From Pleomorphomonas sp. (GTDB taxonomy: Bacteria; Pseudomonadota; Alphaproteobacteria; Rhizobiales; Pleomorphomonadaceae), in assembly GCA_029976075.1 (NCBI GenBank), contig JARKNW010000087.1, positions 1-64,000 of the forward strand: a stretch of 64,000 nt of DNA, written 5' to 3'. Both the position numbers and the translations under genes were made by a program. How positions within the stretch are numbered: the first letter of the stretch is position 1; every line of letters begins with the position of its first letter. This document shows, one piece after another, positions 34,558 through 43,423 of this stretch. The notes beneath the pieces were generated by a model. The model was not told where the DNA came from. It did not search any database and worked only from the letters and a program-made list of their open reading frames with translations.

Positions 34558-34767
34558 ATGATCATGTGCCTTTCCAAGTCCACTCCCAAGGTGGAGCAAT
34601 ACAAGACATCCGCGCAGGCGCAGGAGCCGGATAACGGCGCCGTGCAGACTTCGGCGGCGCGGCGGGCGACCGACAAGCTGAGGGCCGGCGCCTCCACCAT
34701 CCTCACCGGTGCGACTGGCGTTCTTCAGAACGCCGCGACGCAGAAATCCACGATCCTGGGGGTGTGA
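34558..34767 (+). CDS. Small phage protein upstream of portal
   Basis: This protein of about 69 residues begins MIMCLSKSTPKVEQYK and ends STILTGATGVLQNAATQKST before ILGV. Short proteins with this 'Cys-rich start, STILTGA..G' pattern are frequent just upstream of portal genes in BPP-1-like podoviruses. Their role in the virion is not known to me. The stop TGA overlaps the portal ATG. The start could be ATG 34558 or ATG 34564; neither has a strong ribosome binding site. Confidence 0.6.
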   Translation: MIMCLSKSTPKVEQYKTSAQAQEPDNGAVQTSAARRATDKLRAGASTILTGATGVLQNAATQKSTILGV

Positions 34768-36461
34768 TGGAAGCGCGCGCCAATGAAACGCAGGTCCAGT
34801 ATCACCGCCGCCGGGCCGAGGAGCTGAAGCGGGTTCGCCAGCCGTGGGAATCCACCTGGAGCGGGCTGGCCGATTTCGTGGCGCCGCACCGGCTGCGGCT
34901 CGAGGCGGCCGACGAGCGGGCGATATCGAGGAAGCGCATTCTCGACCCCTCCGGCACCTTCGCCTGGCGGACGCTGGCGTCCGGCATGCACTCGGGGCTG
35001 ACGTCGCCGGCCCGTCCCTGGTTCCGCTTTGCCACCACCGATCCGGAGCTCCGCGAATGGGGCCCGGTGAAGATGTGGGTGGACGAGGTGGAGGCGATCG
35101 AGCGGCGGATGTTCCAGCGCTCCAACGTCTACCCGGCGTTCCACGAGGGCTATGGCGACATCGGTCTGTTCGGCCAGTCCTGCGGCATCCTGATCGAGGG
35201 CGGCGACGACCCGCTGCACATGATCCAGCTGCTGCACGGCCGCTTCTGGATCGCCAGGGATGCCGAGGGGCGGGCGACGACGCTCTACCGCATGCTCCGC
35301 TGGTCGGTGGAGAAGATCGTGCGGCGGTTCGGTTTGGAGACGATCTCGTCGTCCGTTCGCTCGGCCTATGACGCGGGGCGCTATGACCAGACCTTCGACA
35401 TCTGGCACGCTATCGAGCCGCGCGTGAGCCGCGACCCGCAGAAGATCGACAAGCGCAACAAGCCGTTCCTTTCCAACTATTGGGAGGCCAACGGCAATTC
35501 CGGCGATGGATTGCTGGAGGAAAGCGGCTTTGACAGCAATCCGATCATCTGTCCGCCGTGGCTGATCTGCGGCGACGACAGCTATGCCCAGTCGCCCGGC
35601 ATGGACTCGATCGGCGACGTGAAGTCGCTGCAGGCCATGGTGCGCGACAAGCTGGAGGTGATCGCCAAGCTGGCGCGGCCGCCCTTGCAGGGGCCGACGA
35701 GTTTGAACGGTAATCCGACGTCGCTGCTGCCGGGGGCCATCACCTTTGTCGATGATCCCACCGGCAAGGGTTTGCGACCGGTGATGGAGGCGAGCCCGCA
35801 GATCGGGCCGCTGCTCCAGGACATCGCCGAGACGCGGCAGCGCATCAACTCGGGCTTCTATGCCGACCTGTTTCTGATGCTCAGCAACATGGAAGGCGTT
35901 CAGCCGCGCAACCAGTTCGAGATCGCCGAGCGCAAGGAAGAGAAGCTGTTGGCGCTCGGGCCGGTGCTGGAGAACATCTACAACAACCAGCTGGAGCCTT
36001 GTGTCGACCGGGCCTTCGAGATCGGGTTGAAGCGCAACCTGTTCCCGCCGCCGCCGCGCGAGATCCAGAACCAGCGGTTGGCAGTGGAGTACATCTCGAC
36101 GCTCGCCCAGGCGCAGAAGGCGGTGGCCACCGGCGCGGTGGAACGGCTGGTGTCGTTCGCCGGCCAGTGGGCGGCGATGAAGCCCGAGGTGCTCGACAAG
36201 CTCGACGCCGACCAGTCGATCGACGTCTACGCCGACATGATCGGCGCGCCGGCCGCCATCGTGGTGCCCGACGACAAGGTGCAGGAAGCGCGGGCGGCAC
36301 GGGCGCAACAGCAGCAGCAGGCGCAGATGGCCGAGATGGCGAAGACGGTGGCGCCGGCGATTTCCGCCGGGGCGAATGCGGTGAAGGCGGGGAAGGATGC
36401 GGGCATCGATCCGGCCGCCGCGCAGCAACTGATGGCCCAACTGGGGATCGGTGGCGGGTAG
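34767..36461 (+). CDS. Phage portal (podovirus head-to-tail connector) protein
   Basis: This 564-residue protein resembles podovirus head-to-tail connectors. It opens with the helical ETQVQYHRRRAEELKRVRQP and contains WSGLADFVAPHRLR, LASGMHSGLTSPARPWF and the FGQSCGILIEGG segment common to the family, with a Gln/Ala-rich C terminus (QQQQQAQMAEM). The portal forms the dodecameric ring through which DNA enters the capsid. It is intact. The start overlaps the preceding stop (TGATG). A cluster of palindromic repeats follows, separating it from the Bbp19-like gene, which would normally be adjacent. Confidence 0.85.
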   Translation: MEARANETQVQYHRRRAEELKRVRQPWESTWSGLADFVAPHRLRLEAADERAISRKRILDPSGTFAWRTLASGMHSGLTSPARPWFRFATTDPELREWGPVKMWVDEVEAIERRMFQRSNVYPAFHEGYGDIGLFGQSCGILIEGGDDPLHMIQLLHGRFWIARDAEGRATTLYRMLRWSVEKIVRRFGLETISSSVRSAYDAGRYDQTFDIWHAIEPRVSRDPQKIDKRNKPFLSNYWEANGNSGDGLLEESGFDSNPIICPPWLICGDDSYAQSPGMDSIGDVKSLQAMVRDKLEVIAKLARPPLQGPTSLNGNPTSLLPGAITFVDDPTGKGLRPVMEASPQIGPLLQDIAETRQRINSGFYADLFLMLSNMEGVQPRNQFEIAERKEEKLLALGPVLENIYNNQLEPCVDRAFEIGLKRNLFPPPPREIQNQRLAVEYISTLAQAQKAVATGAVERLVSFAGQWAAMKPEVLDKLDADQSIDVYADMIGAPAAIVVPDDKVQEARAARAQQQQQAQMAEMAKTVAPAISAGANAVKAGKDAGIDPAAAQQLMAQLGIGGG

Positions 36462-36465
36462 GGGG

Positions 36466-36920
36466 AGATCGATATCGGCCGCTCGCTCTACCTTCCTGAG
36501 GTCCTGCGCCTGCGCGCAGGATGACAGATTTATATAAATAAAAACAATAGCATAGGTTGTCATCCTGCGCGAAGGCGCAGGACCTCGGGCAGGATGGGAC
36601 GAGGGGTTGATATAGGGCGCCCCGTGAAAGCTCGGTGTGATGGCGAAATGGAGCTTGATATGGGCCGCTGCGCCTTCTCGTCCTGAGGTCCTCGCTTTCG
36701 CAAGGATGACAGCATGATAGTTGCGGGCGCCTCCTTATCCGACGGATTGAGAGTGAGAGGCGCTCCTCTATCCGAGGGCTTGATGGTTGCGGGCGCCCAT
36801 CTGTCGACAGCTTGATAGGGATGGGCGCCACCTATCCGCTTGTTCCTAAATATCATTCTCCTGTCATCCTTGCGAAAGCGAGGACCTCGGGAAGGTAGAG
36901 CGAGGGGCTCATATCAGGCG
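36466..36920. repeat. Four palindromic repeats plus 33-bp minisatellite
   Basis: This intergenic region has no gene. It has a minus core (36466-36526) and a plus core (36557-36621) as an inverted pair around TTTATATAAATAAAAACAAT, a further minus core (36651-36712) and a plus core (36861-36920). Between the last two, four imperfect units of about 33 bp (36711-36841) each contain TTGATAG- or TTGAGAG-like, GGGCGCC and TATCCG motifs. Confidence 0.8.
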
Positions 36921-36984
36921 AGCTTGAACGGCGCGGACATCGTGCCGCGTGAACCAGTTTCCATAATCAAACGGATATCCAGTG

Positions 36985-37356
36985 ATGCTCGATGAGTTCG
37001 AAGCGCGTGAGGCGCGGGATGCCGAGGCGCGGAAGCGCGCGGCGCAGGAGGAGGCCGATCTGATCGATGCCTTCCGCCTGCTGATGGAGACGGCCGAGGG
37101 CAAGCGGGTGGTGTTCTGGCTGCTCGGACGGGCCGGGCTCTACGCCAACGCCTTCGACCCCGGCAGCGAGGCGGCGGAGCGTTATCGCCTGGGGCGGCAA
37201 TCCCTCGGCCTCGAAATCCTGCAGAAGCTCGACCGCGTCGATGCGCGGCTCTACCCGCGCCTGCTGCTCGAGCGCGGCGAAGCCAGGGAGTTGGAACGGG
37301 CCGCCCGGATGGCCGGCGGCAAACCAACCGAGGATGGGGACGACCAATATGCTTGA
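36985..37356 (+). CDS. Bbp19-like phage protein
   Basis: This 123-residue protein is helical and charged. It contains LIDAFRLLMETAEGKRVVFW followed by LLGRAGLYANAFDPGS and YRLGRQSLGLEIL, which fits the Bbp19-type family found between portal and scaffold genes in BPP-1-like podoviruses (family recalled from memory). The function is unknown. The start is ATG 36985. It overlaps the scaffold-like gene by 8 bp, indicating translational coupling. Confidence 0.65.
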   Translation: MLDEFEAREARDAEARKRAAQEEADLIDAFRLLMETAEGKRVVFWLLGRAGLYANAFDPGSEAAERYRLGRQSLGLEILQKLDRVDARLYPRLLLERGEARELERAARMAGGKPTEDGDDQYA

Positions 37357-38089
37357 GCGATGGATGTGTGGTGCGGCGGTGTTCGCGCCTGAAGGTGACG
37401 GCATGGGTGATGGCGGGGATGCCGGGGCGGCGCCGGTCGGCGGAGTACCGCCTGAGAGTTTGATGTTCCCGAGCGAGGCCGGCTCGCAGGAGGCCGGTGC
37501 GCCAGCCGAATGTGACAGCGCGGTCCATCCGCCTGAAGCCAAGGACCGGGCCAAAGACGTGGCCAGGACTGAAGCCAAGGACGAGGCCGATACGCCCGAC
37601 CCCGCCGACGAAATCCCCGAGGACGGCCGCTACGACTTCAGCCTGCCCGAGGGCATGGCGATCGATCAGAAGCTGGCCGAGGCGATGTCGCCGGTGCTGA
37701 AAGACATCGGCCTGACGCGCGGCCAGGCGCAGGCGCTGGCTGGTGCGCTTGCTGCCCATCGCCAGGCGGAAGCGGCCAATGGCAGCCGCGAGTGGGCCGA
37801 CATTCAGACCGGCTGGGTCAACTCGGCCAAGAAGGATGCGGAGATCGGCGGTGCTCGCTGGGATGCGTCAGTCGCCGTGGCGCAGGGCGCGCTCGCCCGC
37901 TTCGGCACGCCGGGGCTCAAGGCGTTTCTCACCGAAAGTGGCGGCGGAAACCACCCGGAAGTTATCCGGTTCATGGCGCGCGTCGGCAACGCGATCGCTG
38001 AAGACCGACCGGAGAGCGGCGGGGCCGGGGCAGGTCGCCCCTGTGAAGCCGCCCACCTGCTGTTTCCGAGCGACAAGCCCAAGGGGTAA
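37349..38089 (+). CDS. Probable phage scaffold/capsid assembly protein
   Basis: This protein of about 246 residues has a Gly/Pro/Glu/Asp-rich, probably disordered N-terminal 90 residues, then DGRYDFSLPEGMAIDQKL, a typical opening of phage scaffold-type C domains, followed by helices (GLTRGQAQALAGALAAHRQA) and a charged tail. Position between Bbp19-like and major capsid genes fits the scaffold slot. No protease motif is seen. Start ATG 37349 overlaps the upstream gene; the stop lies 7 bp before the capsid gene. Confidence 0.65.
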   Translation: MLERWMCGAAVFAPEGDGMGDGGDAGAAPVGGVPPESLMFPSEAGSQEAGAPAECDSAVHPPEAKDRAKDVARTEAKDEADTPDPADEIPEDGRYDFSLPEGMAIDQKLAEAMSPVLKDIGLTRGQAQALAGALAAHRQAEAANGSREWADIQTGWVNSAKKDAEIGGARWDASVAVAQGALARFGTPGLKAFLTESGGGNHPEVIRFMARVGNAIAEDRPESGGAGAGRPCEAAHLLFPSDKPKG

Positions 38090-38096
38090 ATGACAC

Positions 38097-39146
38097 ATGG
38101 CCACCGTTGGCACCTACTACCCGAACCTGATCGACGCGCAGAAGCAGAGCGCCGAGGGCACGGTTCTCGAAATCCTGTCGCAGCAGAATCCGGTGCTGGA
38201 CGACGCGATGGTGACCGTCTGCAACCAGCAGGCCACCCACCGCCACATGATCCGCACCGGTCTGCCGTCCGTCGCCTGGGGTCGCCTCTACAAGGGCGTG
38301 CCGCAGTCCAAGGCCACCGTGCAGCAGGTGGACGACACCACCGGCTTCCTGGAGGCGCGCTCGGAGATCGACGTGCGCCTGCTGGCGCTGGCAAAAGACG
38401 CCGCCAAGCAGCGCCTCGTCGACAGCGCGCCGTTCCTCGAAGCGATGAACCAGGAGATGGCGACCGGCATCTTCTACCATGACGTCGCCACCACGCCGGA
38501 GAAGTTCAAGGGCCTCGCCGCCCGCTACAACGCCTATTACGACGGCCCCAACGCCACCAAGCCCAACGTCGCCGCCGGACAGGTGATCGACGGCGGCGGC
38601 CGCGGCGCCGACAACACCTCGATCTGGTTCGTCACCTGGGGCGATCACGCGACGTCGCTCCTGACGCCCGAGGGCATTCCCACTGGCGTTCAGGTGTCCG
38701 ACAAGGGCGAGGAAGTGACGCTGGATGCGGCCGGCAACAAGTTCTACGTCAAGTCGACGCTGTTCTCCTGGCACGTCGGCATGTTCGTGAAAGACTGGCG
38801 CTACAACGCCCGCATCGCCAACATCGATGTGAGCGACATGCTCTCGGGCTCGGTCGACATCTGGAAGCTCTTGCGTGAGGCCTACTATCGCCTGCAGTCG
38901 CGCCGGCTGAATGCCACCTCCAGCCGCATCGCCATCTACATGAACCGCGACGTGCTGGAAGTGCTGGATGCCCAGTCGAGCGATCGGTCGCTCACGACCA
39001 ACGCCGGTGCCTACAATTACTCGGCGCCGGGCCTCAAGCGCGACAGCATCGAGGGCAAGGAAGTGCTGACCTATCGCGGCATTCCGATCCGCGAGACGGA
39101 TGCCCTTCTCAATACCGAGGCTGCGTTGCCTGCTTACGCCGGCTGA
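38097..39146 (+). CDS. Phage major capsid protein, BPP-1 (Bbp17)-like
   Basis: This 349-residue protein is of the type found in BPP-1-like podoviruses. It opens MATVGTYYPNLIDAQKQ and contains AEGTVLEILSQQNPVLDDA, LPSVAWGRLYKGVPQSK and YVKSTLFSWHVGMFVKDWRY, then a C-terminal TYRGIPIRETDALLNTE. It would form the icosahedral shell in the HK97-like manner of these phages. The frame is complete. The ATG is 7 bp after the scaffold-like stop. An aligned search against Bbp17 would test this call. Confidence 0.75.
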   Translation: MATVGTYYPNLIDAQKQSAEGTVLEILSQQNPVLDDAMVTVCNQQATHRHMIRTGLPSVAWGRLYKGVPQSKATVQQVDDTTGFLEARSEIDVRLLALAKDAAKQRLVDSAPFLEAMNQEMATGIFYHDVATTPEKFKGLAARYNAYYDGPNATKPNVAAGQVIDGGGRGADNTSIWFVTWGDHATSLLTPEGIPTGVQVSDKGEEVTLDAAGNKFYVKSTLFSWHVGMFVKDWRYNARIANIDVSDMLSGSVDIWKLLREAYYRLQSRRLNATSSRIAIYMNRDVLEVLDAQSSDRSLTTNAGAYNYSAPGLKRDSIEGKEVLTYRGIPIRETDALLNTEAALPAYAG

Positions 39147-39211
39147 TCGTCTAGCTCTGAAGTGCCCGCTCCGGCGGGCGCCTTTCTCCCCGTTTTTTCA
39201 AGGATACACCC

Positions 39212-39634
39212 ATGATCCTGGACAATCAGGCGCTGTTCTCGGACGCTCAGGCTATCACCGCGACCGCCGCCTCCACCAACACCATCGACTTCGGCCCGAT
39301 CTCGCCCACCATCAAGACCTTCGATGCCGGCAAGGGCCACGAGGTGGCGCTCCTGGTGCAGGTGGTGGAAGACTTCAACAACCTGACCTCGCTGCAGATC
39401 GACCTGGAGCTCGACACCACCACCACGTTTACCCCCGACAAGGTGATCCCGATCGCCACGGCGAGCCTCGCCCAGCTCAAGGCCGGCATGCAGATCGCCC
39501 GCGACGACCTGCCGCGTGGCATCACCATGCAGTACGGCCGCCTGAAGTACACAGTGACCGGCACGGCGCCGACCACCGGCAAGATCACCGCCGGCATCGT
39601 CGCCGGCGTGCAGTCCAACGGGGTGGCTCTCTGA
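39212..39634 (+). CDS. Bbp16-like capsid cement/decoration protein
   Basis: This 140-residue protein is mostly beta-strands with alternating hydrophobics (HEVALLVQVVEDFNNLTSLQ, IDLELDTTTTF, IPIATASLAQLKAGMQI). The opening MILDNQALFSDAQAIT and the small jelly-roll-like layout resemble the cement proteins (Bbp16) that stabilise the capsid in BPP-1-type phages. A GTTTTTTCAAGGATAC leader carries the Shine-Dalgarno sequence AAGGA. The stop overlaps the next gene's ATG by one base. Confidence 0.7.
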   Translation: MILDNQALFSDAQAITATAASTNTIDFGPISPTIKTFDAGKGHEVALLVQVVEDFNNLTSLQIDLELDTTTTFTPDKVIPIATASLAQLKAGMQIARDDLPRGITMQYGRLKYTVTGTAPTTGKITAGIVAGVQSNGVAL

Positions 39635-39924
39635 TGCGCGTCACCGCCGTCCGCAAGGGCTACTTCGGCGGCAAGATCCGCGACGCCGGGGAGGTCTTCG
39701 ATCTCCCCGACGCGCTGATGAAGAAGGGCGTGCGACCGTCCTGGGTGGAGGCGGAGGGCGAGGCGGGTGGTGCCCCGGTCGAGCCGGAAAGCGAGCCCTC
39801 GGCCCGCAAACGCGGACGCAAGCCGAAGGCAGCGAGCGACGATCCCGCCCCCACCGGCAACGGTCTCACCGAAGCCCTCGGCGGCCCGCCACCGGATTGG
39901 ATTCCGGGTGACATCAGTGAGTGA
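39634..39924 (+). CDS. Small phage virion-associated protein
   Basis: This 96-residue protein begins with a short strand-rich domain (VRKGYFGGKIRDAGEVFDLP, then DALMKKGVRPSWVEAE), as seen in small proteins encoded after capsid genes in many phages. The C-terminal half is basic and low-complexity (SARKRGRKPKAASDD) and ends PDWIPGDISE. It starts at ATG 39634, overlapping the cement gene. Its function is unknown; DNA or capsid binding is possible given the basic patch. Confidence 0.6.
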   Translation: MRVTAVRKGYFGGKIRDAGEVFDLPDALMKKGVRPSWVEAEGEAGGAPVEPESEPSARKRGRKPKAASDDPAPTGNGLTEALGGPPPDWIPGDISE

Positions 39925-39959
39925 GCAGGCGGGCTTCGGCCCGCCTGAGTTTTATCGGG

Positions 39960-40135
39960 GGAGATTGATAGGAGCCGTCGCGCCTTCTCGTCCTGAGGTC
40001 CTGGCCTTCGCCAGGATGACAATCGGATGGGGTGTTGCGGGCGGCTAATTATTTGTTTTATATATAATTTTGTCATCCTGCGCTTTAGGCACAGGACCTC
40101 GGGCAGGGTGGGGCGAGGGGGCTATATAGGGCGCG
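39960..40135. repeat. Inverted pair of palindromic repeats
   Basis: A minus core (39960-40021) and a plus core (40070-40135) face each other around an AT-rich centre (TTTGTTTTATATATAATTTT). This pair separates the phage head genes from the abortive-infection gene. Confidence 0.85.
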
Positions 40136-40174
40136 CCGCTCTCTCCTTGGCTCTGGGATCAAGCCCGCTTGGTG

Positions 40175-41092
40175 TCAGAATGTTATGTCGCCGTCGTCTC
40201 GTGCGGCTTTGGTCGCCTTTGATGACTGACGCTCAAGATCAAGATGGAGCGAAACTAAAAAACTGTTGAGGGCTCCCGCAAGAGCCAGGGCCAACTCACC
40301 GTAGGCAGGCGGCAGGTTAATGGCCTCCTTGCCGTGCCCATGCCCCGAGAATGTGTTTCTCATGAAGGGGACGCACTGCATTACCTTATCAATAAATGCG
40401 TTGCGGTCGTCAGTGGGGAGGGCATTGAGGTACCCAGCGTTGCGGAACTGATCCAAGAGTGTTTTTGCGTTGCCTTTTCTAACGTCGAGTATCGTCTTTA
40501 GGACGCTCTCATAGCTATGTCCGGCATTATTGATAGCTTCGCGGATATCGCCGACGGTCAAGGCCTCTCGTCCCCTAGCGAATTCCGCCGCAGGTGTTTC
40601 AAAGCCGGCATTGACCATCGCTTCGTGGGATGCCTCTATAGACTCCGTAGCCACAAAGTCGCTCGAAAGCTTGAAGAACCGTCCGTCTGCTATGCGCCAT
40701 GGGCACTCATAGCTGCGCATGATCTCATTAAGGCGCCTCGCAAAGTCCGACTTCTCCTCTGGAAGGTTGTTCCAGAATAACTCAATAAAACTGATCGATA
40801 TCTCGCCCGGCTGATCTAGAACGAAATTCCTGCCTACCTCGTGATAGTTTCCTCTGGCGAGGATTTGTATTGAAGCGCCGGTTTCTGTTGCAAGCTCACG
40901 CAATGCTTCTTCCGTTACAGTGGAATTGGAGATGTAATCGTTGTTTGGATCTCTTCTTACGGCGACTGTGTAGTCGTGCGCTTCCATCCAAGCCCAAATG
41001 CGGGTCCTTGCTTCATCAGGCAGATCGACTGTGAGGGAGCCTGTCTTTAGCGCGCGATTATGCCGTTCTGAGAAGATCATTTCGGAACTCAT
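40175..41092 (-). CDS. Abortive-infection-type protein (Abi_C-like)
   Basis: This protein of about 305 residues has a C-terminal third like the 'abortive infection C-terminal' domain: LDQFRNAGYL, then FMRNTFSGHGHGKEAINLPP, AYGELALALAGALNSFLVSL. The segment NTFSGHGHGKEA matches the conserved Asn/Arg...Gly-His-Gly-Lys pattern of that family, and the central part GDIREAINNAGHSYESVLK is also typical. The N-terminal half is unrecognised and may sense infection. AT-rich composition and its place inside a phage block between repeat pairs suggest a defence cargo gene. Mechanism is unknown. Start ATG 41092. Confidence 0.7.
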   Translation of the reverse strand: MSSEMIFSERHNRALKTGSLTVDLPDEARTRIWAWMEAHDYTVAVRRDPNNDYISNSTVTEEALRELATETGASIQILARGNYHEVGRNFVLDQPGEISISFIELFWNNLPEEKSDFARRLNEIMRSYECPWRIADGRFFKLSSDFVATESIEASHEAMVNAGFETPAAEFARGREALTVGDIREAINNAGHSYESVLKTILDVRKGNAKTLLDQFRNAGYLNALPTDDRNAFIDKVMQCVPFMRNTFSGHGHGKEAINLPPAYGELALALAGALNSFLVSLHLDLERQSSKATKAARDDGDITF

Positions 41093-41095
41093 CAC

Positions 41096-41711
41096 CGTTC
41101 AATGTTTGGCCACTATAGCTTCCACCGACATGATCGGCCCGCATGAAATCTGCGGCGTTTGGTCTTTTGCCAGTGTATTTTCGATGGCGGACTTCAGTGC
41201 GCACCACGATACAACGAAGCTTCACCAGACTTGGCCGCAAGCAACGTTCTTCCGGCAATGATATCAGCGTCCCCTCATTGAACCTCCACCGGATTGGCCG
41301 TCGGGCGCTATCGACGACTGAACAGGTGGGCTTAGGCCAGCCTGATTCTTATCGAGAGGCCCATACGGGCTGCGGCGCCTTCTGGTCCTGATGTTCCGCG
41401 TCTGAAGCGCAGATTGGCAGGTGAATTATATAGAGCAAACAGGGCTCTGGCGGTTGTGCTTCCATAGGTCCGTCATCCTGCGCTTTAGGCGCAGGACCTC
41501 GGGCAGGGTGGGGCGAGGGGGCTATATAGGGCGCCTACCGACATCCGATCCAGTCGAGCGGCAGCGTGCTTCGGGGGCTTTTTCATAGAGGCCGTGTCGG
41601 GGCGGCCTGCCCAGGGTCATGGATTCGCCAGTCACCTCAAATTGTCACGGTTCGCTTCATCAGCCTGAAAGGATTGGCCTGCATTCTCCTTCAGGTTGCG
41701 AGGAGTTCGGC
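41096..41711. repeat. Intergenic region with inverted pair of palindromic repeats
   Basis: No gene is seen. A degenerate minus core lies at 41350-41422 and a well-preserved plus core at 41471-41535 (GTCATCCTGCGCTTTAGGCG, then CAGGACCTCGGGCAGGGTGG). The plus core is nearly identical to the one at 40070-40135, so the Abi gene is bracketed by direct copies of the same repeat pair. Confidence 0.7.
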
Positions 41712-42299
41712 GTGCTCGGATATCTATTCCTTTTCTACGGGAGAATGGGGCGTCTGCAATATGCCCTTTGGGCCTGGATATTCGTTCCGTTGATCTTCTT
41801 CCTGGCGATTGTCGTCGGAATCTTCGTAATCGCGTTTGGCCTGCATGCTGGTGGCTCAAAGACAGTGATTTTTGCGTTCACTGGCTTGGTGTTCGCGTTG
41901 TTCACTTGGGTGGAGCTCAGCCTTTCAGCCGTGCGAATTCGCGACATCGGTTGGAAGCCTGGCATCGTTATTCCCGTTGTGATCGCGATCAACTTTATCG
42001 ATCTCGGTGTTGCTTACGTCGTCCCCGCTTGGGCTGACGCCACGGGGCTTCATACAATAGTGCCCTCGGTCTTCGGCTTTCTCTATTCCGCTGTGCTGCT
42101 GTTCACGCCAACCGACGGCCAGGAGATGGTTCCCTTCATCATTCCCGGGCTGTCGTTACCCCGGGTGAATCTGGGCTTCTTTGCCAGGAGGCGCCCGGAG
42201 CCTCGGCTGGAGCGCAAGCCACGCCAGCCGCCGTTTGAGGCGCGCCATCCAACCTATCCGCGCGAGAGGGTCCCCTTCGGTCGTCGTGGCCTCACGTAG
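41712..42299 (+). CDS. DUF805-like membrane protein
   Basis: This 195-residue protein has the DUF805 features: LFLFYGRMGRLQYALWAW at the N terminus (G-R-x-x-R/LxYW pattern), four or five membrane helices, and AVRIRDIGWKPGIVI in the middle, the equivalent of the conserved R-R-x-H-D-x-G motif. The C-terminal 55 residues are basic and probably cytosolic. A GTG start at 41712 is chosen because AGGAG lies six bases upstream; the longer frame has no such site and adds a non-membrane leader. Family function is unknown. A repeat element overlaps its stop. Confidence 0.7.
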   Translation: MLGYLFLFYGRMGRLQYALWAWIFVPLIFFLAIVVGIFVIAFGLHAGGSKTVIFAFTGLVFALFTWVELSLSAVRIRDIGWKPGIVIPVVIAINFIDLGVAYVVPAWADATGLHTIVPSVFGFLYSAVLLFTPTDGQEMVPFIIPGLSLPRVNLGFFARRRPEPRLERKPRQPPFEARHPTYPRERVPFGRRGLT

Positions 42300-42402
42300 A
42301 GCAATTTCAGCAAAAGTGGCGACCGGTTTTGCGTCAGAAATTGCGAGAAAACAAATAGTTAGAGCGCTTTCGGCGAACCGGATTAAGCCGGACGCGCTCT
42401 GG
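42298..42402 (+). repeat. GAACCGGTTTT-type mosaic element (plus)
   Basis: AGAGCAATTTCAGCAAAAG, then TGGCGACCGGTTTTGCG, and CGAACCGGATTAAGCCGGACG with GCGCTCTG at the end. The outer ends AGAGC and GCTCT are complementary. It starts at the stop of the DUF805-like gene. Confidence 0.75.
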
Positions 42403-42461
42403 GTCCGGCGATGCTCAGGCGCTCTTGCCGTCACCTCGGCGGGCGGAGCCCGCCGGGTCGG

Positions 42462-42683
42462 TCAGATGGCATCGACCTCGTTGGAGGTGAACTTGCTTCG
42501 GATGTGGGTCATGTAATACCGGCCGGGGGATTTCGCCTTTCCGAGGCGCGTCACGGTGGCTACCGGCACTCCCTTGAAGACGCGTGTGCGGCCGTCGCGC
42601 AGGTACAATTCCAGCTGTTCAATATCCTCATCATAAACAAAGCCGTCGAGGACGCTTGAATGTAGCGGATGATAGGTTTTCAT
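42462..42683 (-). CDS. KTSC-domain protein
   Basis: This 73-residue protein has the KTSC fold layout: LHSSVLDGFVYDEDIEQLEL, YLRDGRTRVFKGVPVATVTR and YYMTHIRSKF, corresponding to the conserved Ser, Tyr and His-Ile-Arg positions of this family. KTSC is a small domain found alone or fused to RNA-binding lysyl-tRNA-synthetase-like proteins; its function is unclear. The ATG at 42683 follows GGAG at six bases; an upstream start is possible but lacks a site. Confidence 0.7.
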   Translation of the reverse strand: MKTYHPLHSSVLDGFVYDEDIEQLELYLRDGRTRVFKGVPVATVTRLGKAKSPGRYYMTHIRSKFTSNEVDAI

Positions 42684-43049
42684 CGATCGCTCCATCATCG
42701 TTTGAGGCAAGATAGTAAAGCAAATGTCGGGCCAGCTATCAGAGAGTATAATTTAGGCAATTCATGGTCATGTCGCGTCGGCGCACATGATGCCAGTCCG
42801 TCGCGGTCATGTGTGCAGGGCTTCTTCCTGGGCCGTTTCCAATGAAAATTATTTGGTCGGGTAAGATCCGTATCCTTGCTTTGGGGCAAATCCTCCCAGC
42901 AGGCTGCGTTCCACTTGCACCAAGGTGTCACTAGTCGAGCCACCCAGGCATTCGTACCTATGACATTAACCTTAAAGCGAATGGCGGAGTCAACGAAAGT
43001 GTGCATGGCGGACATCGATCCGCTTCGCTTTGGCGTCCGCCCCGACCTC
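42684..43049. other. 366-bp gap with nothing recognised
   Basis: The sequence between the KTSC and Dabb genes is of mixed composition. No gene, clear promoter or repeat core is seen. Confidence 0.4.
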
Positions 43050-43388
43050 TCAACCGGCCTCAACGACGCTCTCGAGGTCGCCGACCGCCCAGTCGGCGAT
43101 GTGGCGCAGTTCCTCGCCGGCCTTGACGTGCTCAGGGTGCGCGGCGAACCGGCGGAGCGCCTCGCGGTCCTGGAAGACCGACAGCTGGACGACGTGCCAG
43201 TTCTTGCGCTGGTCGAGGTTTTCGCCGACCTGCCAGTGGACGATGCCGGCCGCCGGGCCGCCGCAACGGGTGCCAAGCGTCTGGTGGCGCGCGAGGAACT
43301 GGCGGCGCGTCTCCTCCGGCACCTCGTCGCGAAACGAAATCAGCACGACGTGGACCACCAGCTTGTTCCGGGCGAGGTCGAGGGACAT
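43050..43388 (-). CDS. Dabb-domain (stress-responsive A/B barrel) protein
   Basis: This 112-residue protein has the Dabb layout: VVHVVLISFRDEVPEETRRQ at the N terminus, VHWQVGENLDQRKNWHVVQL in the middle and the His-containing end ALRRFAAHPEHVKAGEEL. Dabb proteins form dimeric alpha/beta barrels; most are uncharacterised, some are stress-induced or enzyme-like. AGGAG lies nine bases before the ATG at 43388. It is not a phage gene and lies between two mosaic elements. Confidence 0.85.
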   Translation of the reverse strand: MSLDLARNKLVVHVVLISFRDEVPEETRRQFLARHQTLGTRCGGPAAGIVHWQVGENLDQRKNWHVVQLSVFQDREALRRFAAHPEHVKAGEELRHIADWAVGDLESVVEAG

Positions 43389-43423
43389 CGGGGCAGCTCC
43401 TGATCGGGATGCATGACGTTTTC

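Noticed and set aside
34725..36563. Long minus-strand open frame opposite the portal gene
   Set aside because: Same shadow pattern with His/Arg/Leu-rich low-complexity residues; the portal frame is supported by family features and coupled starts.
36711..36841. CRISPR-like short repeat run
   Set aside because: Units are imperfect along their full length with no unique spacers, so it is a minisatellite.
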